Shown in pieces: positions 11,156 through 21,138 of a stretch of DNA of 64,000 bases. Made by a program: the position numbers and the translations under genes. Source of the DNA: Polynucleobacter hirudinilacicola (lineage in GTDB: Bacteria > Pseudomonadota > Gammaproteobacteria > Burkholderiales > Burkholderiaceae). The notes beneath the pieces are model-generated. The model searched no databases. It saw only the letters and a list, made by a program, of their open reading frames with translations, and had not been told where the DNA came from. Each line of letters opens with the position of its first letter. The first letter of the stretch is position 1. Where the stretch lies: NCBI RefSeq assembly GCF_002192535.1, contig NZ_NAIA01000001.1:433333-497332 (forward strand), read 5' to 3'.

Positions 11156-11161
11156 ATTTTA
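11156..11161 (-). promoter_or_regulatory. Possible -10 box of aroK, six bases before its GTG
   Basis: TAAAAT on the minus strand directly follows the secretin stop codon and lies six bases before the aroK GTG. No good ribosome binding site is present. It could give aroK-aroB an internal, leaderless transcript independent of the secretin gene. No convincing -35 element was found. Confidence 0.3.
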
Positions 11162-12286
11162 TTAGGGTTTGTCCAGAACGGTAGGGGTTAAGAAGACAAG
11201 TAGTTCAGTTTTGTCTTGTAATTTGGATTTATGACGAAATAAGTGGCCTATTAGTGGAATATCTCCCAGCAAGGGGACTTTAGCTTCATCTTCCCTAGTA
11301 GTTGTTTGAAAGATGCCTCCGATAATCACCGTCCCGCCATTTTCAACTGTGACCTCAGAACTCAGGCTTTTGGTGTCGATGGCGTATCCCTGCTCTGTTT
11401 TCATGCCAATAGTGTCTTTGTTAATGCCAACTAGCATCGATATTCTTCCGTCAGGATGAATTTTTGGCAAAACCTCCAAACGCAAGTTCGCTTTCCGAAA
11501 TTGCAATTTGCTGCCATTTTGTGAGGTGGTTTGATAGGGAAGCTCCGTGCCTTGTTCGATAGTGGCTTTCACCTGATCTCCGGTCATGATGCGTGGATTA
11601 GAGAGAATTTTTCCTTGGCCATCGGTCTCAAGGGCCGACAACTCCGCTTGTATGAGCCGACTACCGTTCCTAGAAATGAGAGTTGCCGCCAGTGTTGCAG
11701 GATTAAATCCACTTAAGCCTGCACCGCCTAGATCAAAATTACCTGAAACCTTTTTTTCTGGGTTGTTGCCCAAAGAGGAGCTCGCCTGGTAGCTAAGCTT
11801 CACTCCTAGCTCGCGAGCAAAGCGTTCATCAGCTTCCACAATGCGGGCCTCAATCAGTATTTGTCTTGGACTATTAATGTGGTCGCCACCAAAGGGTAGA
11901 GCTGCATCTTCCCGACGATGTTTTTGAAATGCAGCAATTTCTGCATGGGGACCAATCCAGTAAATATCACCATTGCGAAGTAGCCGTAATCCTCTGCTTG
12001 CGAGAATCGAATGAAGAGCTGTTTGCCAGGGAGTGTTATTGAGTTCAACCGTCAATTTGCCCTTGATAGATTCGCTTAATAAAAAGTTGGTATTGGCAAG
12101 TTTTGCAAGCACCTGTAAAAGCTCTGTCACCTCAATATCGGTAAATTGCAAACTAATGGGCGCTTCCATTAAGTTTTGTGCTGGGAGATTTGCACGAATT
12201 GGGTTGACAAGAAAAATGAACAAAAGGCCAAAGTAAAGGCTGAATTTTTGTATCTTTGCCTTCATGAATTTTGGGCTTTGCTTCAT
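11162..12286 (-). CDS. Short PilQ/HofQ-type outer membrane secretin
   Basis: Outer-membrane secretin, the channel of type IV pilus or DNA-uptake machines. After a signal peptide (about residues 1-33) comes an STN/N0-type domain (ISLQFTDIEVTELLQVLAKL, then WQTALHSILASRGL, residues about 43-105). The secretin domain proper begins at ILIEARIVEADERFARELGVK and ends in the typical ELLVFLTPTVL. At 374 residues it is about half the size of a full PilQ; the N-terminal AMIN domains and an N1/KH-type domain are not visible. Its place before aroK-aroB is that of pilQ. Size and domain plan recall Escherichia coli HofQ. Start overlaps the upstream gene by four bases. Confidence 0.85.
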   Translation of the reverse strand: MKQSPKFMKAKIQKFSLYFGLLFIFLVNPIRANLPAQNLMEAPISLQFTDIEVTELLQVLAKLANTNFLLSESIKGKLTVELNNTPWQTALHSILASRGLRLLRNGDIYWIGPHAEIAAFQKHRREDAALPFGGDHINSPRQILIEARIVEADERFARELGVKLSYQASSSLGNNPEKKVSGNFDLGGAGLSGFNPATLAATLISRNGSRLIQAELSALETDGQGKILSNPRIMTGDQVKATIEQGTELPYQTTSQNGSKLQFRKANLRLEVLPKIHPDGRISMLVGINKDTIGMKTEQGYAIDTKSLSSEVTVENGGTVIIGGIFQTTTREDEAKVPLLGDIPLIGHLFRHKSKLQDKTELLVFLTPTVLDKP

Positions 12287-13011
12287 TCGGTTTTAGAGGG
12301 TTTGAGGTTGAGAGTTTTGCCTTGAGCGTGGGTAAGGGTGGCGGCGTCTTTCTCAAGCTGGGTTAATCGCCAGTCCCCCAAAACCAGTCCACCTTTTTGA
12401 AACATCACATTACTTTTACCGGTGTGAAAAAACGCTTGTTGGGAATCTCCTATTCGACTTGTACCCAGGTAACGCCAGCGACGGAGTTCAAGCTCATGAG
12501 GTAGGGCTTGAGGATTGGAAATAAGCCTGGTAATTGACCTATTTTCTTTTAAAGAGTGAATACTCACTTCTAATAAGTCAATTGCCTCATAAAACTCATC
12601 TTGATCCTGCTCTATCTCAGAGCGCAGTAAAGCAAGCTCCTTTTTAAGCTCTGTAAGCTGCTTATAAGACTCTTGGTTTAGGGCTTCTGAACCCGTCTTG
12701 AGAGAGTCATATGCCATCAATAGCCCGATACAGATAGCTATTAAAAAGAGCCCGAATACGGCAAATCCTCCCAGCTGGCGGAGTTGATTAAATGCCTCGG
12801 GGCTACTGAAATTTTTTAGTTCGATGCGTTCTTTGGGCTGGTGTGGTGGCACCGGAGATGAGTGCTTTGGTGAGCTAGGTTTACGAATTCCATGAGGATC
12901 GGGAATGGCTGGATCATCTCCAAGCTCACTCAGAATCGCATCAAAAGATTGGGGGGAAATATGGCGAGATGGCATGCCCCTATTGTTCAAGTTTGGATAG
13001 GGAATAGACAT
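12283..13011 (-). CDS. Unassigned membrane protein beside the secretin, possibly PilP/GspC-like
   Basis: I do not recognise this 242-residue protein as a named family. A proline-rich cytoplasmic part comes first (about 1-75), then one membrane segment (about 77-98, VFGLFLIAICIGLLMAYD), then a coiled coil rich in Lys/Glu/Leu (about 105-155). It ends in a small beta-rich domain starting at RRWRYLGTSRIGD and including VLGDWRLTQLEKDAATL. That plan and the phrase GDWRL recall the homology region by which PilP and GspC touch a secretin, so I infer a secretin partner. It overlaps the secretin gene by four bases and sits where pilM, N, O and P are found in relatives. Confidence 0.6.
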   Translation of the reverse strand: MSIPYPNLNNRGMPSRHISPQSFDAILSELGDDPAIPDPHGIRKPSSPKHSSPVPPHQPKERIELKNFSSPEAFNQLRQLGGFAVFGLFLIAICIGLLMAYDSLKTGSEALNQESYKQLTELKKELALLRSEIEQDQDEFYEAIDLLEVSIHSLKENRSITRLISNPQALPHELELRRWRYLGTSRIGDSQQAFFHTGKSNVMFQKGGLVLGDWRLTQLEKDAATLTHAQGKTLNLKPSKTE

Positions 13012-13078
13012 CAGCCTGGCTTGAAGCTCTTGTCAGCAAAGATGGTGAGGAAGACTCAAAAACAAGGGTTTTGGAGCT

Positions 13079-13108
13079 TTTAGGAAAAATAGTTAAGCAC
13101 CCTATAAT
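13079..13108 (+). promoter_or_regulatory. Probable mrcA promoter with TATAAT -10 box
   Basis: A perfect TATAAT (13103-13108) lies eight bases ahead of the mrcA ATG, with a weak -35 candidate TTTAGG (13079-13084) at 18-base spacing. Transcription from it would begin within about two bases of the start codon, so the mRNA would be nearly leaderless. The divergent gene at 13011 leaves a 105-base intergenic space, so other promoters remain possible. Confidence 0.45.
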
Positions 13109-13116
13109 TTGAGCTT

Positions 13117-15453
13117 ATGGCCCTCCCCCCAAAAGACAAGCCGCCGCAAAATCAGCGACCCGTCCGTCAATTCGACAGAAGTCCGCGGTATTCCCGAGTA
13201 GGGCCAGGCTCACCACGTAAATCTTCTAGTAATCCACTGGTGAAGGCCATGTTGATTATGGGAGTGGTATTTGCCTTGGTGGTGATGTTATTGATGGGCT
13301 ATGCCTTTTTGGTTGCTAAACCCAATTTGCCAAAAATTTCTGCCTTAACGGATTACAACCCAAAAACACCTTTGCGTATTTTTACAGCCGATAAGGTATT
13401 GATTGGTGAGTTTGGTGAAGAGCGGCGCAAAGTGATTCCTTTGGATGAAATCCCACAAACCATGCGCAATGCCGTTCTGGCAATTGAGGATGATCGCTTT
13501 TACTCTCACGGCGGCGTTGACTATGTCGGTATTTTGAGGGCCACCCTAACTAATCTTCGGGGGCATTTATCCCAGGGCGCTTCAACCATTACGATGCAGG
13601 TTGCTCGAAATTTTTTCTTGAGCAACGAGAAAACGTTCAGTCGCAAAATTTATGAAGTTTTACTTGCTTGGGAAATTGAGTCTCAACTCACAAAAGACAA
13701 GATCCTCGAGATCTATATGAATCAAATTTTCTTGGGTCAAAGAGCTTATGGTTTTTCGAGTGCTGCCCAGATTTATTTTGGTAAAGAATTAAAAGACATC
13801 ACAATTGCAGAATCTGCAATGTTGGCTGGCTTACCTAAAGCCCCATCGGCCTACAACCCAGTAACGAATTTTCGTCGGGCAAAGATTCGTCAAGAATATA
13901 TCCTGCAGCGTATGCGAGATCTTGGTTATATCTCTTCAGAGAACTACCAAAAGGCAATGATTGAGGAGTTGCATATTCGTGGCCTTGGTAATGAATTTGC
14001 AGTTCGCGCTGACTTTCCTGCAGAAATGGTGCGCCAGTTATTGTTTGCTCAGTACGGTGAGGCCATCTACTCTCAGGGAGTCGATGTCTACACTACGATC
14101 TTAAAAGCAGATCAAGATGCTGCCTATAAGGCTGTGCGTCGCGGTATTTTTGAGTATGACTTACGGCATGCCTATCGAGGGCCTGAGGGCTTTATTGATC
14201 TTCCAGAAGACCAAATAAAACGTCAGCGTGCGATTGACGAGGCTTTACTTGCTTATCCACAATTAGATGACTTGCAATCTGGCGTTGTTCTCGATGTGAA
14301 GCCTAAAGAAATGCAGGTCATGATTGCTACTGGCGATACGATTACCTTGAAGGGTGATGGTATGAAATTAGCTTCAGCATCCATTACTGATAGCACACAA
14401 CCTAAAAAACGTTTACGCCCAGGTGCAGTGGTGAGATTACTGTTTGATGGTGGTGTGTGGAAGTTAGCGCAGTTGCCTCAGGTGGAGGCAGCGTTTGTTT
14501 CCATGAACGCAGATACGGGCGCGATCTTATCCTTGGTTGGAGGCTTTGATTTCCGTCGCAATCAATTCAATCACGTCACTCAAGCACTACGCCAGCCAGG
14601 ATCTTCCTTCAAACCTTTTATTTATGCAGCTGCAATCGAAAAAGGCTATACCCCAGCGACGATGGTGAATGATGCCCCTTTGTCGATTGGCAGTATGGAG
14701 ACCGGCAGTCAGGCTTGGGAGCCAAAAAACTACGATGGCAAGTACGAGGGCATGATGCGCTTACGCAATGCATTAGCCAAATCGAAGAACTTGGTTTCTG
14801 TTCGAATTATTCGAGCGATTGGTCCTTCCTATGCCCAAGAATTTATTCAGCGTTTTGGTTTTGAACCTGAGAAACACCCGCCTTACTTAACCATGGCTTT
14901 GGGCGCTGGCTCAGTTACGCCCTTGCAGATGGCCTCAGCTTATAGCGTCTTTGCAAATGGAGGCTATCGTGTAGATCCTTTTTTGATCGACAAGATGGTT
15001 GGGTCCAAAGGAGAAATTTTGTTTGAGGCTAAACCTGCACGTGTTGGCGATGGGGCTCCTCGAGTTTTAGATGCGCGCACTGCATTTGTGATGGACAGCA
15101 TGCTGCAAGAGGTAACTAAAACCGGCACCGCGGCCTCCGCTAGACCTAAATTAGGTCGTAACGATATCGCCGGTAAAACAGGTACTACTAATGATTCGCA
15201 TGATGCTTGGTTCGCTGGTTACAACCCTAAAGTTGTTGCAGTTGCTTGGATTGGTTTTGATAAGCCAGCCAGCTTAGGCGATCGTGAAACTGGTGGCGGC
15301 CTTGCACTACCGATGTGGATTTCTTATATGTCTGTAGCGTTGAAAGATGTGCCACAGGAAGCACATGAAGTTCCTAGTGGCGTGACACAGGTAGATGGCG
15401 ATTGGTTTATTCCTGAATTTTCACGTAGTGGCGGCTTACGCGAACTACAGTAG
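13117..15453 (+). CDS. mrcA: Penicillin-binding protein 1A
   Basis: Bifunctional peptidoglycan glycosyltransferase/transpeptidase anchored in the inner membrane. A basic, proline-rich cytoplasmic tail (about 1-42) precedes one membrane helix (about 43-67). The GT51 domain shows EDDRFYSHGGVD and QGASTITMQVARNFFL, with the YMNQIFLGQRAYG region. The transpeptidase has the serine in PGSSFKPFIY, then SKN, and KTGTT. The length of 778 residues fits PBP1A. It is divergent from the pil-type locus, the same orientation as ponA and pilM in many beta- and gammaproteobacteria. The first 44 residues depend on the ATG at 13117, which lacks a ribosome binding site. Confidence 0.95.
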   Translation: MALPPKDKPPQNQRPVRQFDRSPRYSRVGPGSPRKSSSNPLVKAMLIMGVVFALVVMLLMGYAFLVAKPNLPKISALTDYNPKTPLRIFTADKVLIGEFGEERRKVIPLDEIPQTMRNAVLAIEDDRFYSHGGVDYVGILRATLTNLRGHLSQGASTITMQVARNFFLSNEKTFSRKIYEVLLAWEIESQLTKDKILEIYMNQIFLGQRAYGFSSAAQIYFGKELKDITIAESAMLAGLPKAPSAYNPVTNFRRAKIRQEYILQRMRDLGYISSENYQKAMIEELHIRGLGNEFAVRADFPAEMVRQLLFAQYGEAIYSQGVDVYTTILKADQDAAYKAVRRGIFEYDLRHAYRGPEGFIDLPEDQIKRQRAIDEALLAYPQLDDLQSGVVLDVKPKEMQVMIATGDTITLKGDGMKLASASITDSTQPKKRLRPGAVVRLLFDGGVWKLAQLPQVEAAFVSMNADTGAILSLVGGFDFRRNQFNHVTQALRQPGSSFKPFIYAAAIEKGYTPATMVNDAPLSIGSMETGSQAWEPKNYDGKYEGMMRLRNALAKSKNLVSVRIIRAIGPSYAQEFIQRFGFEPEKHPPYLTMALGAGSVTPLQMASAYSVFANGGYRVDPFLIDKMVGSKGEILFEAKPARVGDGAPRVLDARTAFVMDSMLQEVTKTGTAASARPKLGRNDIAGKTGTTNDSHDAWFAGYNPKVVAVAWIGFDKPASLGDRETGGGLALPMWISYMSVALKDVPQEAHEVPSGVTQVDGDWFIPEFSRSGGLRELQ

Positions 15454-15465
15454 TTCGTATTCCAA

Positions 15466-16170
15466 ATGGCCCGGCAAGCGCGCACTGTAATACCTGGCCA
15501 AGCAATGCATGTCATGGTTCGTGGCAATAATCGAGAAACACTTTTCTTTAGCGACGAAGATCGTCGTATCTATTTAGAGTGGTTGCGAGAGGCAGCGAGA
15601 CAATTTGGATGTTCAGTCCATGCTTTTGCTTTAATGCCAAATCATGTGCATTTACTCATGACCCCGCAACACGAAGATTCGCTTGCGAAAACAATGCAGT
15701 CTTTAGGCCGACGTTATGCCCAATATTTCAATCAACAGCATCATCGCTCTGGAACGATTTGGGAGGGACGTTATCGCTCCTCCTTAATTGACCCAGATTA
15801 TTTTTTACGTTGCCAACGCTATATCGAACTCAATCCCGTTAGGGCAGGGCATGAATCAAGCCCCCAAGATTCCAGTTGGACTAGCTTTGCCATTCATATT
15901 GGAGGAAAGGCAGAGTCTTGGTTGGTGGATCATCAGCAATTTTGGAAATTAGGAAACACCCCCTTTGAAAGGCAAATGAAATGGGCCGAGTTTGTGAGGG
16001 ATGGCGCACCCCACTGGGAAGACCGGCAAATTACCGAGTCTTTGCTTAGATCAAAGCCGTGGGTTAGTGATATTTACGCAAAGAAGGTATTTAAGGACAC
16101 CCCAGATTTGGCTAAAATTCGGCATCGTGGTCGTCCTAGAAAAATTAATTCAATAAATTCAAGCGCTTAG
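15466..16170 (+). CDS. REP-associated tyrosine transposase (Y1, RAYT-like)
   Basis: HUH-type single-strand nuclease related to IS200/IS605 TnpA. The N-terminus (GQAMHVMVRGNNRETLFF) is typical. The metal-binding HUH motif is in LMPNHVHLL (His60 and His62), and the catalytic tyrosine is probably Tyr119 in RCQRYIELNPVRAG. The C-terminal part ends in a basic, AT-hook-like GRPRKI tail. At 234 residues it matches single-copy RAYT proteins. It begins only 12 bases after mrcA, and no terminal ends or second orf are seen, so it is not a normal insertion sequence. A palindrome of the kind such enzymes may process lies 40 bases downstream. Confidence 0.85.
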   Translation: MARQARTVIPGQAMHVMVRGNNRETLFFSDEDRRIYLEWLREAARQFGCSVHAFALMPNHVHLLMTPQHEDSLAKTMQSLGRRYAQYFNQQHHRSGTIWEGRYRSSLIDPDYFLRCQRYIELNPVRAGHESSPQDSSWTSFAIHIGGKAESWLVDHQQFWKLGNTPFERQMKWAEFVRDGAPHWEDRQITESLLRSKPWVSDIYAKKVFKDTPDLAKIRHRGRPRKINSINSSA

Positions 16171-16206
16171 GATGTATTAGGCATAAACTTCCGAGTTAGT
16201 ATTCCT

Positions 16207-16268
16207 GACTCTGTCCCTATTTCAGTAATTCATTTTGGTGCGGCGCCTAAATAAATGGGACAGACTTA
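16207..16268. repeat. REP-like palindrome downstream of the RAYT gene
   Basis: Two arms, TCTGTCCC at 16210-16217 and GGGACAGA at 16257-16264, form an eight-base perfect inverted repeat. AT-rich arms (CTATTT and AAATAAAT) partly extend it, and about 39 bases lie between the repeats. The position between a RAYT-like gene and gltB suggests a REP-type substrate. I saw no second copy in this window while reading, but no systematic search was possible. The rest of the 184-base gap contains the gltB leader. Confidence 0.5.
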
Positions 16269-16354
16269 TTTTATTTCTATTGCATCGATATGGGTATTCC
16301 CCTATATTTGATCCTCCAAAAGTTATCAGGCCTTTGTCGCCCCTCGGAAATACT

Positions 16355-19300
16355 ATGACTACACAATTCAATACTGATCTACGCCCAATTGCTCAAGGTC
16401 TCTATGACCCACGTAATGAACATGATGCTTGCGGGGTAGGATTTGTTGCGCACATCAAGGGTAAGAAATCACATGAGATCGTTGCTCAAGGCTTAAAGAT
16501 TCTTGAGAACTTAGATCACCGGGGTGCGGTAGGAGCCGATCCTTTAATGGGTGACGGCGCAGGAATTTTGATTCAGATTCCTGATACCTTGTATCGCGAA
16601 GAGATGGCCAAGCAAGGCGTGACATTGCCACCATTTGGTGAGTACGGTGTGGGTATGATTTTCTTGCCAAAAGAACATGCATCACGTTTAGCTTGCGAAC
16701 AAGAATTAGAGCGTACTGTGCGTTTAGAGGGTCAAGTTGTTTTGGGCTGGAGAGATGTGCCGGTAGACGTGAAGTTGCCAATGTCTCCAACCGTGCAAAT
16801 GACAGAGCCATTCATTCGTCAAATTTTCATTGGCCGTGGCCGCGATATCATGACAACCGATGCGCTTGAGCGCAAGTTGTATGTGATTCGTAAAACAGCG
16901 AGTCATGCAATTCAAGATTTACATTTAAAGCACGGCAAAGAATATTTTGTTGCATCAATGTCTGCTCGCACTATTGTTTATAAGGGTTTGCTGTTGGCGA
17001 ACCAAGTGGGTGCCTATTACCAAGATTTACAAGATAAGCGTACCGTATCCGCTCTTGCGCTAGTTCATCAGCGTTTTTCCACTAATACTTTCCCTGCATG
17101 GGAATTGGCTCACCCATATCGCATGATTGCGCATAACGGTGAAATCAATACCGTTAAGGGTAACGTCAATTGGGTCAATGCACGTGAGGGCGCGATTAGC
17201 TCACCAGTATTAGGCGATGACTTGCAAAAATTGTGGCCATTGATTTATCCAGGTCAATCTGACACCGCTTGCTTTGATAACTGCTTAGAGTTGTTGGTGA
17301 TGTCAGGTTATCCATTAGCGCAGGCGATGATGATGATGATTCCTGAGGCATGGGAACAGCATGCATTGATGGATGACAATCGTCGCGCTTTCTATGAATA
17401 TCACGCAGCCATGATGGAACCATGGGATGGCCCAGCCGCAATGGCATTTACTGATGGTCGTCAAATTGGCGCAACTTTGGATCGCAATGGTTTGCGTCCA
17501 GCGCGCTATTACGTAACCGATGATGACTTGGTCATCATGGCTTCTGAAGCTGGTGTATTGCCAATTCCGGAAAACAAGATCGTTCAAAAATGGCGTCTAC
17601 AGCCAGGCAAGATGTTCATGATTGATATGGAGCAAGGCCGCATCATTGATGATGTTGAGCTCAAGAATGCCGTGTCAAAAGCCAAGCCATACAAGAGTTG
17701 GATTGATGCAGTTCGCGTGAAGCTAGATGAAGTGGATGCTAGCAAAGCTGACTTAGTCGATGAAAAAACAACGATTCGTCCAGCAGCTAAATTATTAGAT
17801 CGCCAACAAGCATTTGGTTACACCCAAGAGGACATTAAGTACCTTATGGCCCCAATGGCCATGAATGGTGAAGAGGCTATTGGCTCCATGGGCAATGACA
17901 GCCCATTGGCTGTGCTATCGAACAAGAATAAGCCTTTATATAACTACTTCAAGCAATTATTTGCGCAGGTAACCAATCCTCCGATTGATCCAATTCGCGA
18001 AAACATGGTGATGTCGTTGGTGTCATTCATTGGACCAAAACCCAATTTATTGGACACCAACAATATCAACCCTCCAATGCGTTTGGAGGTTAGCCAACCC
18101 ATTTTGGATTTTGATGACATCACTAAGATTCGTCATATTGGCCACTACACCAATGGTAAGTTCCGCTCTTATGAGTTAGATATTTGCTATCCAGCAGCAT
18201 GGGGCAAGGCTGGCATCGAAGCGCGCTTAGCATCATTATGTGCAGAAGCTGCTGATGCAGTACGTTCGGGTTACAACATTTTGATCGTGAGCGATCGTCA
18301 GGTGGATGAGAAGCATGTTGCTATTCCTGCATTGTTAGCCACCTCAGCAATTCATCAGCACTTAGTTGAAAAAGGTTTGCGTACTAGCGTAGGCCTGGTG
18401 GTTGAGACTGGTAGCGCTCGTGAAACACATCACTTCGCACTCTTGGCGGGTTACGGTGCTGAAGCTATTCATCCATATCTCGCGATGGAAACATTGACCG
18501 ATATGGCTAAAGGCTTGTCGGGCGATTTATCTGGCGAAAAAGCAGTTAAGAACTTTGTTAAAGCGGTTGGTAAGGGCTTACAAAAAGTGATGTCCAAGAT
18601 GGGTATCTCTACTTATATGTCTTATACCGGCTCACAGATTTTTGAAGCGATTGGTTTGAATCATGAAATCATCAATCAGTATTTCAAGGGCACCCCATCT
18701 AACGTAGGTGGTATTGGCGTCTTTGAGGTAGCTGAAGAAGCTTTGCGTATGCACGCTGCTGCGTTCAGTAATGACCCAGTTCTCAGCAATATGCTTGATG
18801 CTGGTGGCGAATATGCCTTCCGTATCCGAGGCGAGAACCACATGTGGACTCCAGATACGATTGCGAAGTTACAGCACAGTACTCGTATTGGTGCAGAGAA
18901 GGGCTATCAAACTTATAAAGAGTACGCCAACATCATCAATGACCAAACTAAGCGTCAGATGACTTTGCGCGGCTTATTTGAATTCAAGATTGACCCTGCA
19001 AAAGCCATTCCATTGGATGAAGTTGAGTCTGCAAAAGAAATCGTGAAACGTTTTGCAACGGGTGCGATGTCTTTGGGTTCGATTTCTACTGAAGCACATG
19101 CGACCTTGGCAATTGCGATGAACCGTATCGGCGGCAAATCCAATACTGGCGAGGGTGGCGAGGATCCAAATCGTTATGTGAATGAACTCAAAGGTATTCC
19201 AATTAAGAAGGGTGAAACGCTCGCCAGCGTTTTAGGTAGCGACGTTGTAGAAGCCAATATCCCATTGCTGGACGGCGATTCATTACGCTCGAAGATTAAA

Positions 19301-21100
19301 CAAGTTGCTTCAGGTCGTTTCGGCGTAACAACTGAGTATTTACGTTCTGCAGATCAAATTCAGATCAAGATGGCGCAGGGTGCTAAGCCAGGTGAAGGCG
19401 GTCAATTACCAGGCGGCAAAGTATCTGATTACATTGGTAAGTTGCGCTTCTCTGTACCAGGCGTTGGTTTAATTTCTCCGCCTCCACACCATGACATTTA
19501 CTCTATCGAAGATATTGCTCAGCTGATTCACGATTTGAAGAATGTCAATCCAAAAGCAGATGTTTCTGTCAAGCTGGTGTCTGAAGTTGGTGTAGGTACG
19601 GTTGCAGCTGGTGTTGCTAAGGCCAAAGCAGATCATGTGGTGATTGCCGGACATGATGGCGGTACCGGCGCTTCACCACTATCTTCTATTAAACATGCTG
19701 GTTCACCATGGGAATTGGGTTTAGCTGAAACTCAGCAAACTTTAGTTCTCAATGGCCTACGTAGCCGTATTCGCGTTCAGGCTGACGGTCAAATGAAAAC
19801 TGGTCGCGACGTGGTAATCGGTGCTTTATTAGGCGCAGACGAATTTGGTTTTGCTACAGCCCCATTGGTGGTCGAGGGTTGCATCATGATGCGTAAGTGT
19901 CATTTAAATACTTGCCCAGTTGGTGTTGCTACTCAAGATCCGGAGTTGCGTAAGAAGTTTTCTGGCAAGCCAGAGCATGTTGTGAACTTCTTCTTCTTTA
20001 TTGCTGAAGAAGCGCGCGAGATCATGGCGCAATTGGGTATTCGGAAGTTTGATGACTTGATCGGCCGTGTTGACTTGCTAGATACCCGCAAAGGCATTGA
20101 TAACTGGAAGGTGCATGGTTTGGATTTCAGCAAGATCTTTGCTGAGCCTCAAGTGGCTGCAGATGTTCCACGCTATCAAGTGCTGACACAAGATCACGGT
20201 TTAACAAGCGCGCTTGACAACATCTTGATCGAGAAGAGTGCGCCCGCTTTAGAGAGTGGTGAGAAAGTTTCGTTCATTGTTCCAGTGAAAAACGTGAACC
20301 GCACTGTTGGCGCAATGCTCTCTGGAGAGGTAGCACAACGTTATGGTCATGCTGGTTTACCTGACGACACTATCCATATTCAGTTGAATGGCACTGCGGG
20401 CCAAAGCTTTGCAGCTTTCTTGTCCCGCGGTATTACCTTGGACTTAGTAGGTGATGGCAATGACTACGTCGGTAAAGGCTTATCTGGTGGACGTGTAATT
20501 GTCCGCGCTTCGCATGAGTTCCGTGGCGATACTGCTAAGAACATTATTGTTGGTAATACTGTTTTGTATGGTGCGATTGCTGGTGAAGCATTCTTTAATG
20601 GTGTTGCTGGCGAACGTTTTGCAGTACGTAATTCTGGTGCTACTACCGTTGTTGAAGGCACTGGCGACCACGGTTGTGAATATATGACTGGTGGAACGGT
20701 AGTGGTGCTTGGTACTACTGGACGCAACTTTGCTGCTGGTATGAGTGGTGGTATTGCCTATGTTTACGACGAAGATGGCATGTTTGATAAACGTTGTAAT
20801 ACCAGTATGGCAAGCCTAGAAAAAGTATTGCCATCTGCAGAGCAAATTGCCAAGATGCCTAAGTCTGAGTGGCATGCCCCGGTTGATGTTAAAGATGGCG
20901 GTGAACGCTTAACAGACGAGCAAATCTTGAAGGGCTTAATTGAGCGTCATTTCCGTTACACCGGTTCAGAGCGCGCTAAAGCTCTCTTAGCCGATTGGGA
21001 AAATTCTCGTGCGCGTTTTGTCAAGGTTCTCCCAACTGAGTACAAACGTGCTCTAGGTGAGTTATGGGATAAGGCACAAAACAAAACTGTTGCTGCTTAA
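16355..21100 (+). CDS. gltB: Glutamate synthase (NADPH) large subunit
   Basis: Large subunit of GOGAT, which with glutamine synthetase assimilates ammonia by making two glutamates from glutamine and 2-oxoglutarate. The ATG at 16355 gives 1581 residues. The catalytic cysteine (Cys26, in [10 protein letters not shown]) becomes the N-terminus after removal of a 25-residue propeptide. The central and FMN-binding synthase domains follow ([24 protein letters not shown]), then the 3Fe-4S cysteines in [15 protein letters not shown] and the C-terminal GXGXG beta-helix. A further in-frame extension to 16235 runs through the palindrome and is non-coding in appearance. gltD follows after 38 bases. Confidence 0.97.
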   Translation: MTTQFNTDLRPIAQGLYDPRNEHDACGVGFVAHIKGKKSHEIVAQGLKILENLDHRGAVGADPLMGDGAGILIQIPDTLYREEMAKQGVTLPPFGEYGVGMIFLPKEHASRLACEQELERTVRLEGQVVLGWRDVPVDVKLPMSPTVQMTEPFIRQIFIGRGRDIMTTDALERKLYVIRKTASHAIQDLHLKHGKEYFVASMSARTIVYKGLLLANQVGAYYQDLQDKRTVSALALVHQRFSTNTFPAWELAHPYRMIAHNGEINTVKGNVNWVNAREGAISSPVLGDDLQKLWPLIYPGQSDTACFDNCLELLVMSGYPLAQAMMMMIPEAWEQHALMDDNRRAFYEYHAAMMEPWDGPAAMAFTDGRQIGATLDRNGLRPARYYVTDDDLVIMASEAGVLPIPENKIVQKWRLQPGKMFMIDMEQGRIIDDVELKNAVSKAKPYKSWIDAVRVKLDEVDASKADLVDEKTTIRPAAKLLDRQQAFGYTQEDIKYLMAPMAMNGEEAIGSMGNDSPLAVLSNKNKPLYNYFKQLFAQVTNPPIDPIRENMVMSLVSFIGPKPNLLDTNNINPPMRLEVSQPILDFDDITKIRHIGHYTNGKFRSYELDICYPAAWGKAGIEARLASLCAEAADAVRSGYNILIVSDRQVDEKHVAIPALLATSAIHQHLVEKGLRTSVGLVVETGSARETHHFALLAGYGAEAIHPYLAMETLTDMAKGLSGDLSGEKAVKNFVKAVGKGLQKVMSKMGISTYMSYTGSQIFEAIGLNHEIINQYFKGTPSNVGGIGVFEVAEEALRMHAAAFSNDPVLSNMLDAGGEYAFRIRGENHMWTPDTIAKLQHSTRIGAEKGYQTYKEYANIINDQTKRQMTLRGLFEFKIDPAKAIPLDEVESAKEIVKRFATGAMSLGSISTEAHATLAIAMNRIGGKSNTGEGGEDPNRYVNELKGIPIKKGETLASVLGSDVVEANIPLLDGDSLRSKIKQVASGRFGVTTEYLRSADQIQIKMAQGAKPGEGGQLPGGKVSDYIGKLRFSVPGVGLISPPPHHDIYSIEDIAQLIHDLKNVNPKADVSVKLVSEVGVGTVAAGVAKAKADHVVIAGHDGGTGASPLSSIKHAGSPWELGLAETQQTLVLNGLRSRIRVQADGQMKTGRDVVIGALLGADEFGFATAPLVVEGCIMMRKCHLNTCPVGVATQDPELRKKFSGKPEHVVNFFFFIAEEAREIMAQLGIRKFDDLIGRVDLLDTRKGIDNWKVHGLDFSKIFAEPQVAADVPRYQVLTQDHGLTSALDNILIEKSAPALESGEKVSFIVPVKNVNRTVGAMLSGEVAQRYGHAGLPDDTIHIQLNGTAGQSFAAFLSRGITLDLVGDGNDYVGKGLSGGRVIVRASHEFRGDTAKNIIVGNTVLYGAIAGEAFFNGVAGERFAVRNSGATTVVEGTGDHGCEYMTGGTVVVLGTTGRNFAAGMSGGIAYVYDEDGMFDKRCNTSMASLEKVLPSAEQIAKMPKSEWHAPVDVKDGGERLTDEQILKGLIERHFRYTGSERAKALLADWENSRARFVKVLPTEYKRALGELWDKAQNKTVAA

Positions 21101-21138
21101 TTAATACGGATATTAAGAAAAGATACTAAGGATTCGAT

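Noticed and set aside
15466..16170. Complete IS200/IS605 insertion sequence
   Set aside because: No left or right end hairpins flanking the gene and no orfB; sequence features fit a single-copy RAYT better.
16235..16354. In-frame N-terminal extension of gltB by 40 residues
   Set aside because: It runs through one arm of the palindrome and would move the catalytic cysteine far from the N-terminus; the ATG at 16355 gives the normal propeptide length.
20464..20727. Long antisense frames inside gltB
   Set aside because: Shadow frames of a highly conserved gene; composition matches no protein family and no ribosome binding sites are present.
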